Shown in pieces: positions 1 to 5,848 of a stretch of 7,831 nt of DNA. The stretch covers positions 1 to 7,831 of the forward strand of contig JAAYEN010000251.1 of NCBI GenBank assembly GCA_012728775.1. Direction: 5' to 3'. The notes beneath the pieces are model-generated. The model saw nothing but the letters and a program-made list of their open reading frames with translations, searched no databases and was not told where the DNA came from. This DNA comes from Tissierellia bacterium. Its GTDB lineage: Bacteria; Bacillota_A; Clostridia; Tissierellales; Peptoniphilaceae. The translations under genes were made by a program, and so were the position numbers. The first letter of the stretch is position 1, and each line of letters opens with the position of its first letter.

Positions 1-1008
1 ATAAAAATTGGCGATACCTTAGAAGCCAAAGTAGATAGCACAAGACGAAGAAATATTATGAGAAATCATAGTGCTACTCATCTTCTTCACGCAGCATTAA
101 GAAAAGTATTAGGAAATCATGTGCAACAAGGTGGTAGTGAAGTTAATGATAAAGATTTTAGATTTGACTTCTCTCACTTCGAGGCAGTGTCTAAAGAACA
201 ACTTAAAGAAATAGAAAGATTAGTAAATGAAAGTATTTATTCTGAAATACCTTCTGAAATATATGAAGTTGCTATAGATCAGGCGTATGAAGAAGGAGCC
301 ATAGGATTATTCGAAGATAAGTACAAAGAAAATGTAAGAATAGTAAGCTTCCCAAATGTTTCAAAAGAACTTTGTGGTGGAACTCACGTTGAGAAATCAT
401 CTGATATTGGGATATTTAAAATTCTTTCAGAGTCAGGGATAGCTTCAGGGGTTAGAAGAATCGAAGCTACTACAGGAATAAATGTATACGATTATTTATT
501 AAATGTAGAAGAAAGAGAAAATAAAGTCTTAAGTACTTTAAAATCTACAAAGGATAATATAATAGATAGAGCTAAAAACTTATTAGATGAAAACAAAAAA
601 TTAGAGAAAGAAATTGAAAAATTAAAAAAATCAACTTTAAAAGACGATGTAGGTTCTATACTGGATAGTGTAGAAGTTATTGAAGGTATAAATGTAATAA
701 AAGCTAGAATTGATGACCAAGATGTAGGTGCCTTAAGAGATTTGGCAGATATGTTAAGAGATAAGGCAGGAGAAGCCGTAGTGGTATTAGGTACAGCTAC
801 TGGGGACAAGGTAAACTTTGTAGCTACAGTATCAAAATCCTTAATACCTAAAGGACTTCATGCAGGAAATATTGTAAAAGAAGTTTCAGCAATAACCCAT
901 GGTGGCGGAGGCGGAAGACCAGACATGGCAACTGCCGGAGGCAAGGATGTCAAAAAACTTGACGAAGCTTTAGATTCAGTGTACGATATAATCAAGAATT
1001 TATTGTAA
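1..1008 (+). CDS. alaS: Alanyl-tRNA synthetase, C-terminal part (5' end outside window)
   Basis: AlaRS attaches alanine to tRNA-Ala in the cytoplasm and hydrolyses mischarged Ser/Gly-tRNA-Ala. The frame is open from base 1, so the gene continues upstream; 335 residues of a protein usually near 880 are visible. Counting from the first window codon, the editing-domain metal ligands are intact: HSATH (H23, H27) and CGGTH (C125, H129), followed by GVRRIEATTG, which closes the editing domain. A Lys/Glu-rich coiled coil follows at about residues 169-211. The C-Ala (DHHA1-type) domain ends with a glycine-rich HGGGGGRPDMATAGG block near 300-314. The aminoacylation and tRNA-recognition domains lie outside the window. 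The ATG at 58 is an internal Met, because the residues before it (RRRNI) also fit the family. ireB follows 18 nt downstream, as is usual in Firmicutes. Identity is very secure. Confidence 0.97.
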   Translation: MKIGDTLEAKVDSTRRRNIMRNHSATHLLHAALRKVLGNHVQQGGSEVNDKDFRFDFSHFEAVSKEQLKEIERLVNESIYSEIPSEIYEVAIDQAYEEGAIGLFEDKYKENVRIVSFPNVSKELCGGTHVEKSSDIGIFKILSESGIASGVRRIEATTGINVYDYLLNVEERENKVLSTLKSTKDNIIDRAKNLLDENKKLEKEIEKLKKSTLKDDVGSILDSVEVIEGINVIKARIDDQDVGALRDLADMLRDKAGEAVVVLGTATGDKVNFVATVSKSLIPKGLHAGNIVKEVSAITHGGGGGRPDMATAGGKDVKKLDEALDSVYDIIKNLL

Positions 1009-1025
1009 TAGAGAGAGATGAGAAT

Positions 1026-1280
1026 ATGTCAGAAAGAAATTTTGAGACTCAAAAATTTTCCAAAGTAAAAGACTTAACTTCAGTAAAAGTAATTTTAAAA
1101 GAAGTGTTTAATTCCCTAGAAGAAAAAGGTTATGAACCTTATGACCAAATTATTGGTTATATTCTTTCAGGAGATCCCACTTATATAACAAGTCATAACA
1201 ATGCGCGTGCTATGATTAAAGAGTTAGAACGAGAAGACTTGTTGGAAGAACTTTTAAAGAACTTCTTAGAAGATAACTAA
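1026..1280 (+). CDS. ireB: IreB family regulatory phosphoprotein (DUF965)
   Basis: This 84-residue protein has the full family core: an EEKGYEPYDQIIGYILSGDP stretch (residues 33-52), then YITSHNNARAMI and LEREDLLEELLKNFLE. In Enterococcus faecalis IreB is a small cytosolic phosphoprotein, modified on N-terminal threonines by the PASTA Ser/Thr kinase IreK, and it negatively affects cephalosporin resistance. Here the N-terminus (MSERNFETQKF) keeps one threonine, T8, at about the position of the conserved 'DKTMKF' Thr of homologues. That it is a phospho-acceptor is inferred from the family, and no kinase gene is visible. The ATG sits 17 nt after the alaS stop, behind a purine-rich GAGAGATGAGA stretch that serves as a weak ribosome binding site. 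It is probably cotranscribed with alaS. Unlike the usual order, ruvX does not follow directly. Confidence 0.95.
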   Translation: MSERNFETQKFSKVKDLTSVKVILKEVFNSLEEKGYEPYDQIIGYILSGDPTYITSHNNARAMIKELEREDLLEELLKNFLEDN

Positions 1281-1291
1281 AATTAAATGAC

Positions 1292-1385
1292 AAGGTCATC
1301 TAAATCTTAATTCTTTGCTATAAAAGATTCTGTTTGAATTGAAATAAAGTATGGTATGTATGAATTTTGGATAATAGATGACCTT
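1292..1385 (+). promoter_or_regulatory. Inverted-repeat leader before the aldo/keto reductase gene
   Basis: The ireB-reductase gap contains a perfect 11-bp inverted repeat: AAGGTCATCTA (1292-1302) and TAGATGACCTT (1375-1385). The arms enclose 72 nt. A second 6-bp hairpin (AATCTT 1303-1308 with AAGATT 1324-1329) starts immediately inside the left arm. The left arm can alternatively fold with the bases just before it (ATGAC 1287-1291 with GTCAT 1295-1299), so two mutually exclusive folds exist. The right arm runs into TTTTATTTTT (1384-1393), directly before the next start codon. This could be a cis-regulatory RNA with a terminator-like 3' end, a weak terminator, or a remnant of a short inverted-repeat element. 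I do not recognise a known riboswitch class. The inverted repeat is plain in the sequence; the function is inferred. Confidence 0.45.
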
Positions 1386-1396
1386 TTATTTTTGAT

Positions 1397-2344
1397 ATGG
1401 AATATAGAGAATTAGGAAAAACCGGAATAGAGGTTAGTCGCCTTTGTTTCGGCAGCTTAACTATGACTAAATCTCAGGGCAATCTCTCAGAAAAAGAAGT
1501 TAGAGAACTTTTAAATTTTGCATATGAGCATGGAGTAAATTTCATCGATACAGCAGAACTCTATGATAACTATCCCTTGATAAAAGGGGTTTTTAATGAT
1601 GTAAAAAGAGAAGATCTAATAATAGCATCTAAGACCTACGCCTACTCTAAAGAAGGAGCTAGAGAATCTTTAAATAATTATTTGAAAGCTTTCAAGACAG
1701 ATTATGCTGATATTTTTTTGCTCCATGAACAAGAAGGTGAGCTAACTTTAAAGGGTCACTATGAAGCACTAGAAGAACTGTGGAAATTAAAGGAAAAAGG
1801 GTATATAAAAGCTATAGGAATTTCTACTCATAAAATTAAAGCTGTAAGAGACGCATTAAAATTTAAAGAAATAGAAATCATTCATCCTATGGTAAACATG
1901 GAAGGTATTGGCATATTAGATGGAAATATAGATGAGATGATGAATGCAATAACAGAGGCTAAAACCCAAGGAATTGGGATTTATGCTATGAAAGTTCTAG
2001 GCGGTGGTCATCTAATATCTAAGAGTGAAGACGCAATAAAGTGGGCTGTGAATAATGAAAAATTCGACTCAATAGCTCTAGGAATGCAATCAAAATCTGA
2101 AGTTTTAGCAAATGTATCATTGATAAATAGGGAAGATGTTTCTGAACAGGTAAAAAATAACTTAAGAAATACTAATAGACAAATTGACGTGGAAGAATAT
2201 TGTATAGGATGCGGCAAATGTGCAGCGAAATGCCAAGCAAAAGCTATAAAGATAATAGATGGCAAAGCTGTAATTAATAAAGACTGCATCTTATGTGGAT
2301 ATTGTGCCAATGTTTGTCCAGACTTTTATATAAAGGTATATTAA
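1397..2344 (+). CDS. Aldo/keto reductase with C-terminal 2x[4Fe-4S] ferredoxin domain
   Basis: The first ~265 of 315 residues form an aldo/keto reductase barrel starting MEYRELGKTGIEVSRLCFG. The classical tetrad appears intact: D51 and Y56 (FIDTAELY), K79 (ASKTY) and H110 (LLHEQ). The last 50 residues are a bacterial ferredoxin-like domain with two complete CX2CX2CX3C motifs (C269/272/275/279 and C297/300/303/307). The first motif lacks the usual proline after its last cysteine. Such fusions are common in anaerobes and are presumed to couple NAD(P)H-dependent carbonyl reduction to Fe-S electron transfer; the substrate cannot be read from sequence. The protein has no signal peptide and should be cytosolic. 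The ATG fits the family N-terminus but has no Shine-Dalgarno, because a T-rich tract lies directly upstream. It sits between ireB and ruvX, which are normally adjacent, and ends 1 nt before ruvX. Confidence 0.93.
   Translation: MEYRELGKTGIEVSRLCFGSLTMTKSQGNLSEKEVRELLNFAYEHGVNFIDTAELYDNYPLIKGVFNDVKREDLIIASKTYAYSKEGARESLNNYLKAFKTDYADIFLLHEQEGELTLKGHYEALEELWKLKEKGYIKAIGISTHKIKAVRDALKFKEIEIIHPMVNMEGIGILDGNIDEMMNAITEAKTQGIGIYAMKVLGGGHLISKSEDAIKWAVNNEKFDSIALGMQSKSEVLANVSLINREDVSEQVKNNLRNTNRQIDVEEYCIGCGKCAAKCQAKAIKIIDGKAVINKDCILCGYCANVCPDFYIKVY
2332..2336 (+). promoter_or_regulatory. Ribosome binding site for the TTG start of ruvX
   Basis: AAAGG lies 9 nt upstream of the TTG at 2346, inside the last codons of the reductase gene. 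It supports TTG as the start: no ATG is available in frame before the conserved LGLDVG strand, and the reductase stop is 1 nt upstream. Confidence 0.6.
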
Positions 2345-2345
2345 A

Positions 2346-2756
2346 TTGGAAAGATTTTTAGGATTAGACGTAGGAGAAAAAACTATTGGCGTTGCAGTAA
2401 GTGATCCATTAGGATTCACTGCCCAAGGATTAACTACGATTCGTAGAAGTAGCAATAAAGAAGACTACGAAAAAATAAAAGAATATATAGACGAATATAA
2501 TATCCAAACAGTTGTAGTAGGATTACCCTACAATATGAACGGGACTCTTGGACCTTCTGGTGAATTGGCTAAAAAATTTGGAACAAAGTTGCAAAACAAA
2601 TTCGGTGTTAAATTGATTTTGCAAGATGAAAGAATGACTTCTCTATCTGCTGAGAGAGTATTGATAGAAGGAGGAGTAAGACGAGAAAATAGAAAGCAAT
2701 ACATTGACAAAATTGCCGCGGTTTTTATATTGCAAGCTTTTCTCAACACAAAATAG
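2346..2756 (+). CDS. ruvX: RuvX/YqgF family RNase H-fold nuclease
   Basis: This 136-residue protein has normal family length and all family blocks: FLGLDVGEKTIGVAVSDPLG at residues 4-23, VVVGLPYNMNGTLGPSGELA near 56-75, QDERMTSLSAERVL near 93-106, and DKIAAVFILQAFL at the C-terminus. Acidic residues D8, E95 and D121 occupy the positions expected of the RNase H-like active site. The family was called a putative Holliday junction resolvase. Genetic work in E. coli on YqgF points to 16S/pre-rRNA 5' processing, so the cellular role here is left open between the two. It is cytosolic. Translation begins with TTG, giving Met-Glu-Arg, 1 nt after the reductase stop, so it is probably coupled to that gene. 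In related genomes it follows ireB directly, and DUF1292 comes next here as usual. Confidence 0.95.
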   Translation: MERFLGLDVGEKTIGVAVSDPLGFTAQGLTTIRRSSNKEDYEKIKEYIDEYNIQTVVVGLPYNMNGTLGPSGELAKKFGTKLQNKFGVKLILQDERMTSLSAERVLIEGGVRRENRKQYIDKIAAVFILQAFLNTK

Positions 2757-2769
2757 AAGGGATGATTAA

Positions 2770-3015
2770 ATGCAAAAACTAGCATTTACAGATGAATATG
2801 GTAACCAAATGGATTTTATCGTTAAAGCTAAATTCAATTTGGGCTATTCTAAATATATAGCGTTACTACCTGCAGAAGAAATTCAATCCCCTACTTACAT
2901 TCTTAGAGTCGAGACTGATAATTCGGGCAACGAAATTTTAGTAGGTATAGATGAAGATGAACTTGAAGAAGTGTCTGATGCCTTTGAAGCGGTGCTTAAC
3001 GACACTATCCAATAA
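2770..3015 (+). CDS. DUF1292 family small acidic protein (YrzB type)
   Basis: This 81-residue acidic protein belongs to DUF1292. It opens with a hydrophobic/acidic block (LAFTDEYGNQMDFIVKAKF), continues with the typical YSKYIALLPAEE strand at about residues 26-37 and ILRVETDNSGNEILVGIDEDELEEV, and ends in a short helix. There is no signal peptide, membrane segment or catalytic motif, and no established function; B. subtilis YrzB sits at the same place, beside ruvX (yrrK). AAGGG 7-8 nt before the ATG is a good ribosome binding site, and the gene starts 13 nt after the ruvX stop, so the two are probably cotranscribed. Family assignment rests on recognisable sequence and on gene order; nothing here reveals a biochemical role. 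Confidence 0.88.
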   Translation: MQKLAFTDEYGNQMDFIVKAKFNLGYSKYIALLPAEEIQSPTYILRVETDNSGNEILVGIDEDELEEVSDAFEAVLNDTIQ

Positions 3016-3022
3016 AGTGTGG

Positions 3023-3030
3023 AAAGGAGA
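3023..3030 (+). promoter_or_regulatory. Strong Shine-Dalgarno with no start codon at the right distance
   Basis: AAAGGAGA just after the DUF1292 stop is one of the best Shine-Dalgarno sequences in the window. No ATG, GTG or TTG occurs within the next 24 nt. The nearest candidates for the following gene are GTG at 3055 and ATG at 3076. The site may be a relic of an older start, or an RNA fold may bring it near the real start. Confidence 0.5.
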
Positions 3031-3075
3031 ATAACCAGTTACTTTTAAAATAAAGTGATTGGATTATATAAAATT

Positions 3076-3510
3076 ATGACAAAAGTAGAATTAGCTTATT
3101 CAATTTTGGCTGAAAATGGCTATAAAACTACAGAACCACGTAAAGTTTTGTTGAAATTTTTAGACGAAGATGAAAATAAACATTTATCGTGTGATGAAAT
3201 TTATGATAAAATTTCTGACACTCATCCAAATATTGGAATTGCGACAGTATATAGAAACATGCAATTATTTGAAGAATTGAACATAGCAACTAAACTCACT
3301 TTAGATGATGGAATAGCTAGGTATGAACTAGCCGACTTTGGAGAAGGTGCACACATGCACCATCATTTAGTTTGTCTTAATTGCAATAAATTAATAGAAG
3401 TAAAAGAAGATTTGTTAGGCGTATTGGAAAAAGAAATAGAAAAGGAACACAATTTTAAAATTGTAGATCATGATTTAAAATTCTTTGGCATATGCAAAGA
3501 ATGTGAATAA
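3076..3510 (+). CDS. Fur family metal-responsive transcriptional regulator
   Basis: The ATG at 3076 gives 144 residues, normal for Fur/PerR/Zur proteins. The order is a DNA-binding winged helix (YKTTEPRKVLLKFL, then SCDEIYDKI and IGIATVYRNMQLFEEL, the recognition helix) followed by a dimerisation domain. The histidine cluster HMHHH and the two CXXC pairs (CLNC, and CKEC at the C-terminus) form the expected regulatory and structural Zn sites. Which metal or peroxide is sensed cannot be decided from sequence, so I do not choose between Fur, PerR and Zur. A GTG at 3055 would add seven residues (MIGLYKI), but neither start has a well-spaced Shine-Dalgarno; ATG is preferred because the extra residues are not family-like. 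The gene lies between DUF1292 and rnj, as in many clostridial genomes. No Fur or PerR box was recognised nearby, so its targets are unknown. Confidence 0.92.
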   Translation: MTKVELAYSILAENGYKTTEPRKVLLKFLDEDENKHLSCDEIYDKISDTHPNIGIATVYRNMQLFEELNIATKLTLDDGIARYELADFGEGAHMHHHLVCLNCNKLIEVKEDLLGVLEKEIEKEHNFKIVDHDLKFFGICKECE

Positions 3511-3524
3511 AAAATAAAATGAAC

Positions 3525-3529
3525 GGAGA
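3525..3529 (+). promoter_or_regulatory. Ribosome binding site that decides the rnj start
   Basis: GGAGA sits 4 nt before the ATG at 3534. The in-frame ATG at 3519 would place this motif inside the gene and is itself preceded only by an A-rich stretch. The second ATG is therefore the more likely start. Confidence 0.65.
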
Positions 3530-3533
3530 AAAA

Positions 3534-5201
3534 ATGAAGAACACGAATAAACTAAGACTCATACCTCTTGGAGGAATGAACGAAATCGGAAAGAATTTAT
3601 TCGTAGTCGAATACAGAGATGATATTGTAATTATTGACTGCGGACTAACCTTTCCAGAGGAGTCTATGTTGGGAATAGATATAGTTATTCCTGACTTTAC
3701 GTACTTGATAGAAAATAAGGATAAGATTAGAGGTATGGTGTTGACCCATGGTCACGAAGATCACATTGGGGCAATACCATATTTCTTGAAGCAAGTTGGA
3801 AACGTAGATATCTACGGAACGGATTTAACACTAGGATTATTAAAAAATAAGTTAGTAGAACACAGATTATCAGATGCTAGATTGCACATTGTAAATTATA
3901 AAGACATAATTAAACTGGGTAGATTAGAAGTTGAGTTTATTCAAACAACTCACTCTATACCCCATAGTGCAGCGATAGCTGTTAGGACGCCCCAAGGAAA
4001 TATTATTCATACAGGAGACTTTAAGGTAGATTTCACTCCCATAGATGGAGGTGCAATAGACTTAAATAGAATGGCTCAGTATGGAGAAGAAGGAGTATTA
4101 CTTTTAATAAGTGACTCTACAAATGCAGATAGACCTGGATTCACAATGAGTGAAAAAGTAGTTGGTCAAACTTTCGATAATTTATTTAATAAATACCAAG
4201 ACAAAAGAATAATTGTTGCAACCTTTGCTTCAAATGTTCACAGGGTGCAACAAATTATTAATGCAGCTGAAAAATTTAATAGAAAAATAGTTCTTTCAGG
4301 CAGATCTATGATAAATGTAGTAGGAACAGCTAGAGAACTAGGAATACTAAAAGTAGAAAAAGATTCTATAATAGATATTAACGATATAAATAAATATGAG
4401 CCCAATGAGTTGACATTTATCACAACTGGATCCCAAGGAGAACCATTTAGTGCTTTAACTAGAATTTCCAATGGGGAACATAGAAAAATACAAGTTACAA
4501 AAGAAGACGTTGTAATTTTATCAGCTAGTTCCATTCCAGGAAATGAATTAGCAATCGGTGGAGTAATTAATAACTTAATGTCTAGGGGAACTGAAGTTGT
4601 TTATGAATCTTTATCAGAAATTCACGTATCTGGCCATGCCAGAGAGGAAGAGTTAAAGCTGATGATGAATATCACTAAGCCTAAATATATAGTTCCATTC
4701 CATGGCGAAATGATGCAAATGAAAGCCCACGAAAAAATTGCAATGAAAATGGGTATCCCAGAGCAAAATATATTGATGATTGAAAATGGAGATGTATTGG
4801 AATTTGATCATAAAGGAATGAAAGTTGCAAAATCAGTACAAGCTGGAAATGTCTTGATAGATGGTCTAGGCATTGGAGACGTTGGAAATATAGTATTACG
4901 AGATAGAAAGTGGCTATCAGAAGATGGATTAATAATAGTAGTACTAACCCTTTCAAAAGAAACTGGAAAATTATTAGCAGGACCAGACATAGTCTCAAGA
5001 GGTTTTGTTTACGTAAGAGAATCAGGAGACTTGATGGATGATGCTAAAGAAGTAATTAATAAGTCAATTAAGAAACTTGAAGATAGAGGCAACTCTGATT
5101 GGAATACTATGAAAAATGATATAAAAGAAGATTTGAAAAATTTTATTTATAACGAAATTCAAAGAAAACCAATGATATTGCCAATAATTATGGAAGTATA
5201 A
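3534..5201 (+). CDS. rnj: Ribonuclease J (metallo-beta-lactamase/beta-CASP RNase)
   Basis: RNase J combines 5'-to-3' exonuclease and endonuclease activity in mRNA decay and rRNA maturation in the cytoplasm. From ATG 3534 the product is 555 residues, typical of RNase J1/J2. The two-metal site is intact: HGHEDH (H72, H74, D76, H77), TTHSIPHS (H140, H144) and HTGDFK (D162). The beta-CASP part follows with TTGSQGEP near 297-304, HVSGHA near 364-369 and PFHGE (H390). The C-terminal region (IDGLGIGDVG onward) carries the RNase J-specific domain, with an SRGFVYVRES segment near 488-497. Intact catalytic residues suggest an active J1-like enzyme, but J1 versus J2 cannot be settled without a tree. ATG 3519 would add MNGEK and is less likely. 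The gene follows fur by 23 nt, and its TAA overlaps the trmR ATG by one base, so the two are coupled. Confidence 0.96.
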   Translation: MKNTNKLRLIPLGGMNEIGKNLFVVEYRDDIVIIDCGLTFPEESMLGIDIVIPDFTYLIENKDKIRGMVLTHGHEDHIGAIPYFLKQVGNVDIYGTDLTLGLLKNKLVEHRLSDARLHIVNYKDIIKLGRLEVEFIQTTHSIPHSAAIAVRTPQGNIIHTGDFKVDFTPIDGGAIDLNRMAQYGEEGVLLLISDSTNADRPGFTMSEKVVGQTFDNLFNKYQDKRIIVATFASNVHRVQQIINAAEKFNRKIVLSGRSMINVVGTARELGILKVEKDSIIDINDINKYEPNELTFITTGSQGEPFSALTRISNGEHRKIQVTKEDVVILSASSIPGNELAIGGVINNLMSRGTEVVYESLSEIHVSGHAREEELKLMMNITKPKYIVPFHGEMMQMKAHEKIAMKMGIPEQNILMIENGDVLEFDHKGMKVAKSVQAGNVLIDGLGIGDVGNIVLRDRKWLSEDGLIIVVLTLSKETGKLLAGPDIVSRGFVYVRESGDLMDDAKEVINKSIKKLEDRGNSDWNTMKNDIKEDLKNFIYNEIQRKPMILPIIMEV

Positions 5202-5848
5202 TGAATGAAATTAACCAAGATTATATAGAAAATTATTTATTTGAAAATTTAAAACCAAAGGATGAACTTCTAGAAAGACTAGAAAAAGAAGCCCATAAAA
5301 ACCATGTTCCCATTGTAACTCCAGAAGTGGCTCAATTTTTGAGATTTTTTGTCACATTAAAAAAGCCGAAAAACATTCTAGAGATTGGAACAGCCATAGG
5401 TTATAGTGGAATTACAATGTTACAGGTATCTTCCCATATAGAAAAACTCACCACAGTTGAAATTAGAGAAAGCACAGCGACAAAAGCTATGGAAAATTTT
5501 AAATTGGCTGGCCTCGAAGATAAGGTAGAAATTATTATAGGCGATGGAAGGGAAGTTCTTGAAAGTTTAGAAGGGTCCTTTGATTTTGTATTTATAGACG
5601 CAGCAAAGGGACATTATCACGAATACTTTGAAGAAGCTATGAGGCTTCTAGCTCCTAATGGAGTAATAATTTGCGATAATGTTCTTTATAAAGGAATGGT
5701 TGCTAAAGACGAGTTAGTGGAAAGAAGAAAAAAAACTATAGTTAAGCGGCTTAGAAAATTTATAAAAGATGTTATGCATTTAGAAAATTACGAATCAACT
5801 CTAATCCCTATGGGCGATGGATTGTTAGTATCAGTGAGGTTAAATTGA
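5201..5848 (+). CDS. trmR: tRNA 5-hydroxyuridine-34 O-methyltransferase (TrmR/YrrM family)
   Basis: This 215-residue class I SAM-dependent O-methyltransferase of the COMT/CCoAMT type has the SAM-binding loop ILEIGTAIGYSG (59-70), acidic VEIRE at the end of strand 2 (86-90), FIDAAKGHYHEYF (131-143) and ICDNVLYKG (157-165). The expected metal ligands D133, D159 and N160 are present. A basic run (ERRKKTIVKRLRKF, 174-187) could contact RNA. In B. subtilis the homologue YrrM/TrmR methylates 5-hydroxyuridine to 5-methoxyuridine at tRNA wobble position 34. The assignment is strengthened by the next gene, a U32 protein of the type that makes the hydroxyuridine substrate. The ATG overlaps the rnj stop (TAATG) with GGAAG 4 nt upstream. 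A generic small-molecule O-methyltransferase is the alternative, but it is less consistent with the context. Confidence 0.88.
   Translation: MNEINQDYIENYLFENLKPKDELLERLEKEAHKNHVPIVTPEVAQFLRFFVTLKKPKNILEIGTAIGYSGITMLQVSSHIEKLTTVEIRESTATKAMENFKLAGLEDKVEIIIGDGREVLESLEGSFDFVFIDAAKGHYHEYFEEAMRLLAPNGVIICDNVLYKGMVAKDELVERRKKTIVKRLRKFIKDVMHLENYESTLIPMGDGLLVSVRLN
5836..5839 (+). promoter_or_regulatory. Ribosome binding site for the TTG start of the U32 gene
   Basis: GAGG lies 5 nt before the TTG at 5845, within the 3' end of trmR. The TTG overlaps the trmR stop as TTGA. The encoded [11 protein letters not shown] is the usual U32 N-terminus, so the TTG start is well supported. Confidence 0.65.

Noticed and set aside
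492..809. Minus-strand open frame inside alaS
   Set aside because: It lies wholly inside a well-conserved synthetase domain. Its product is Ser/Phe-rich and low complexity, as expected from the complement of an AT-rich gene, and it shows no recognisable domain.
1334..1375. Possible sigma-A promoter before the aldo/keto reductase (TTGAAT or TTGAAA with TATGAA or GATAAT)
   Set aside because: No combination gives good elements at 16-18 nt spacing, so it is not listed as a promoter.
3055..3075. GTG start adding seven residues to the Fur-family protein
   Set aside because: It has no Shine-Dalgarno at a usable distance, and the extra residues do not look like the family. It is kept only as an alternative.
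3058..3080. Possible PerR or Fur box in the ATTATATAAAATTAT stretch before the Fur-family gene
   Set aside because: Compared with the PerR consensus (TTATAATNATTATAA), the second half mismatches at most positions. AT-richness explains it.
3519..3533. Upstream ATG for rnj adding MNGEK
   Set aside because: The GGAGA that best serves as ribosome binding site would then lie inside the gene, and the site before 3519 is only A-rich.
4238..4998. Several minus-strand open frames inside rnj
   Set aside because: They overlap each other and the conserved RNase J coding sequence, and their products resemble no family. They are shadows of codon bias.
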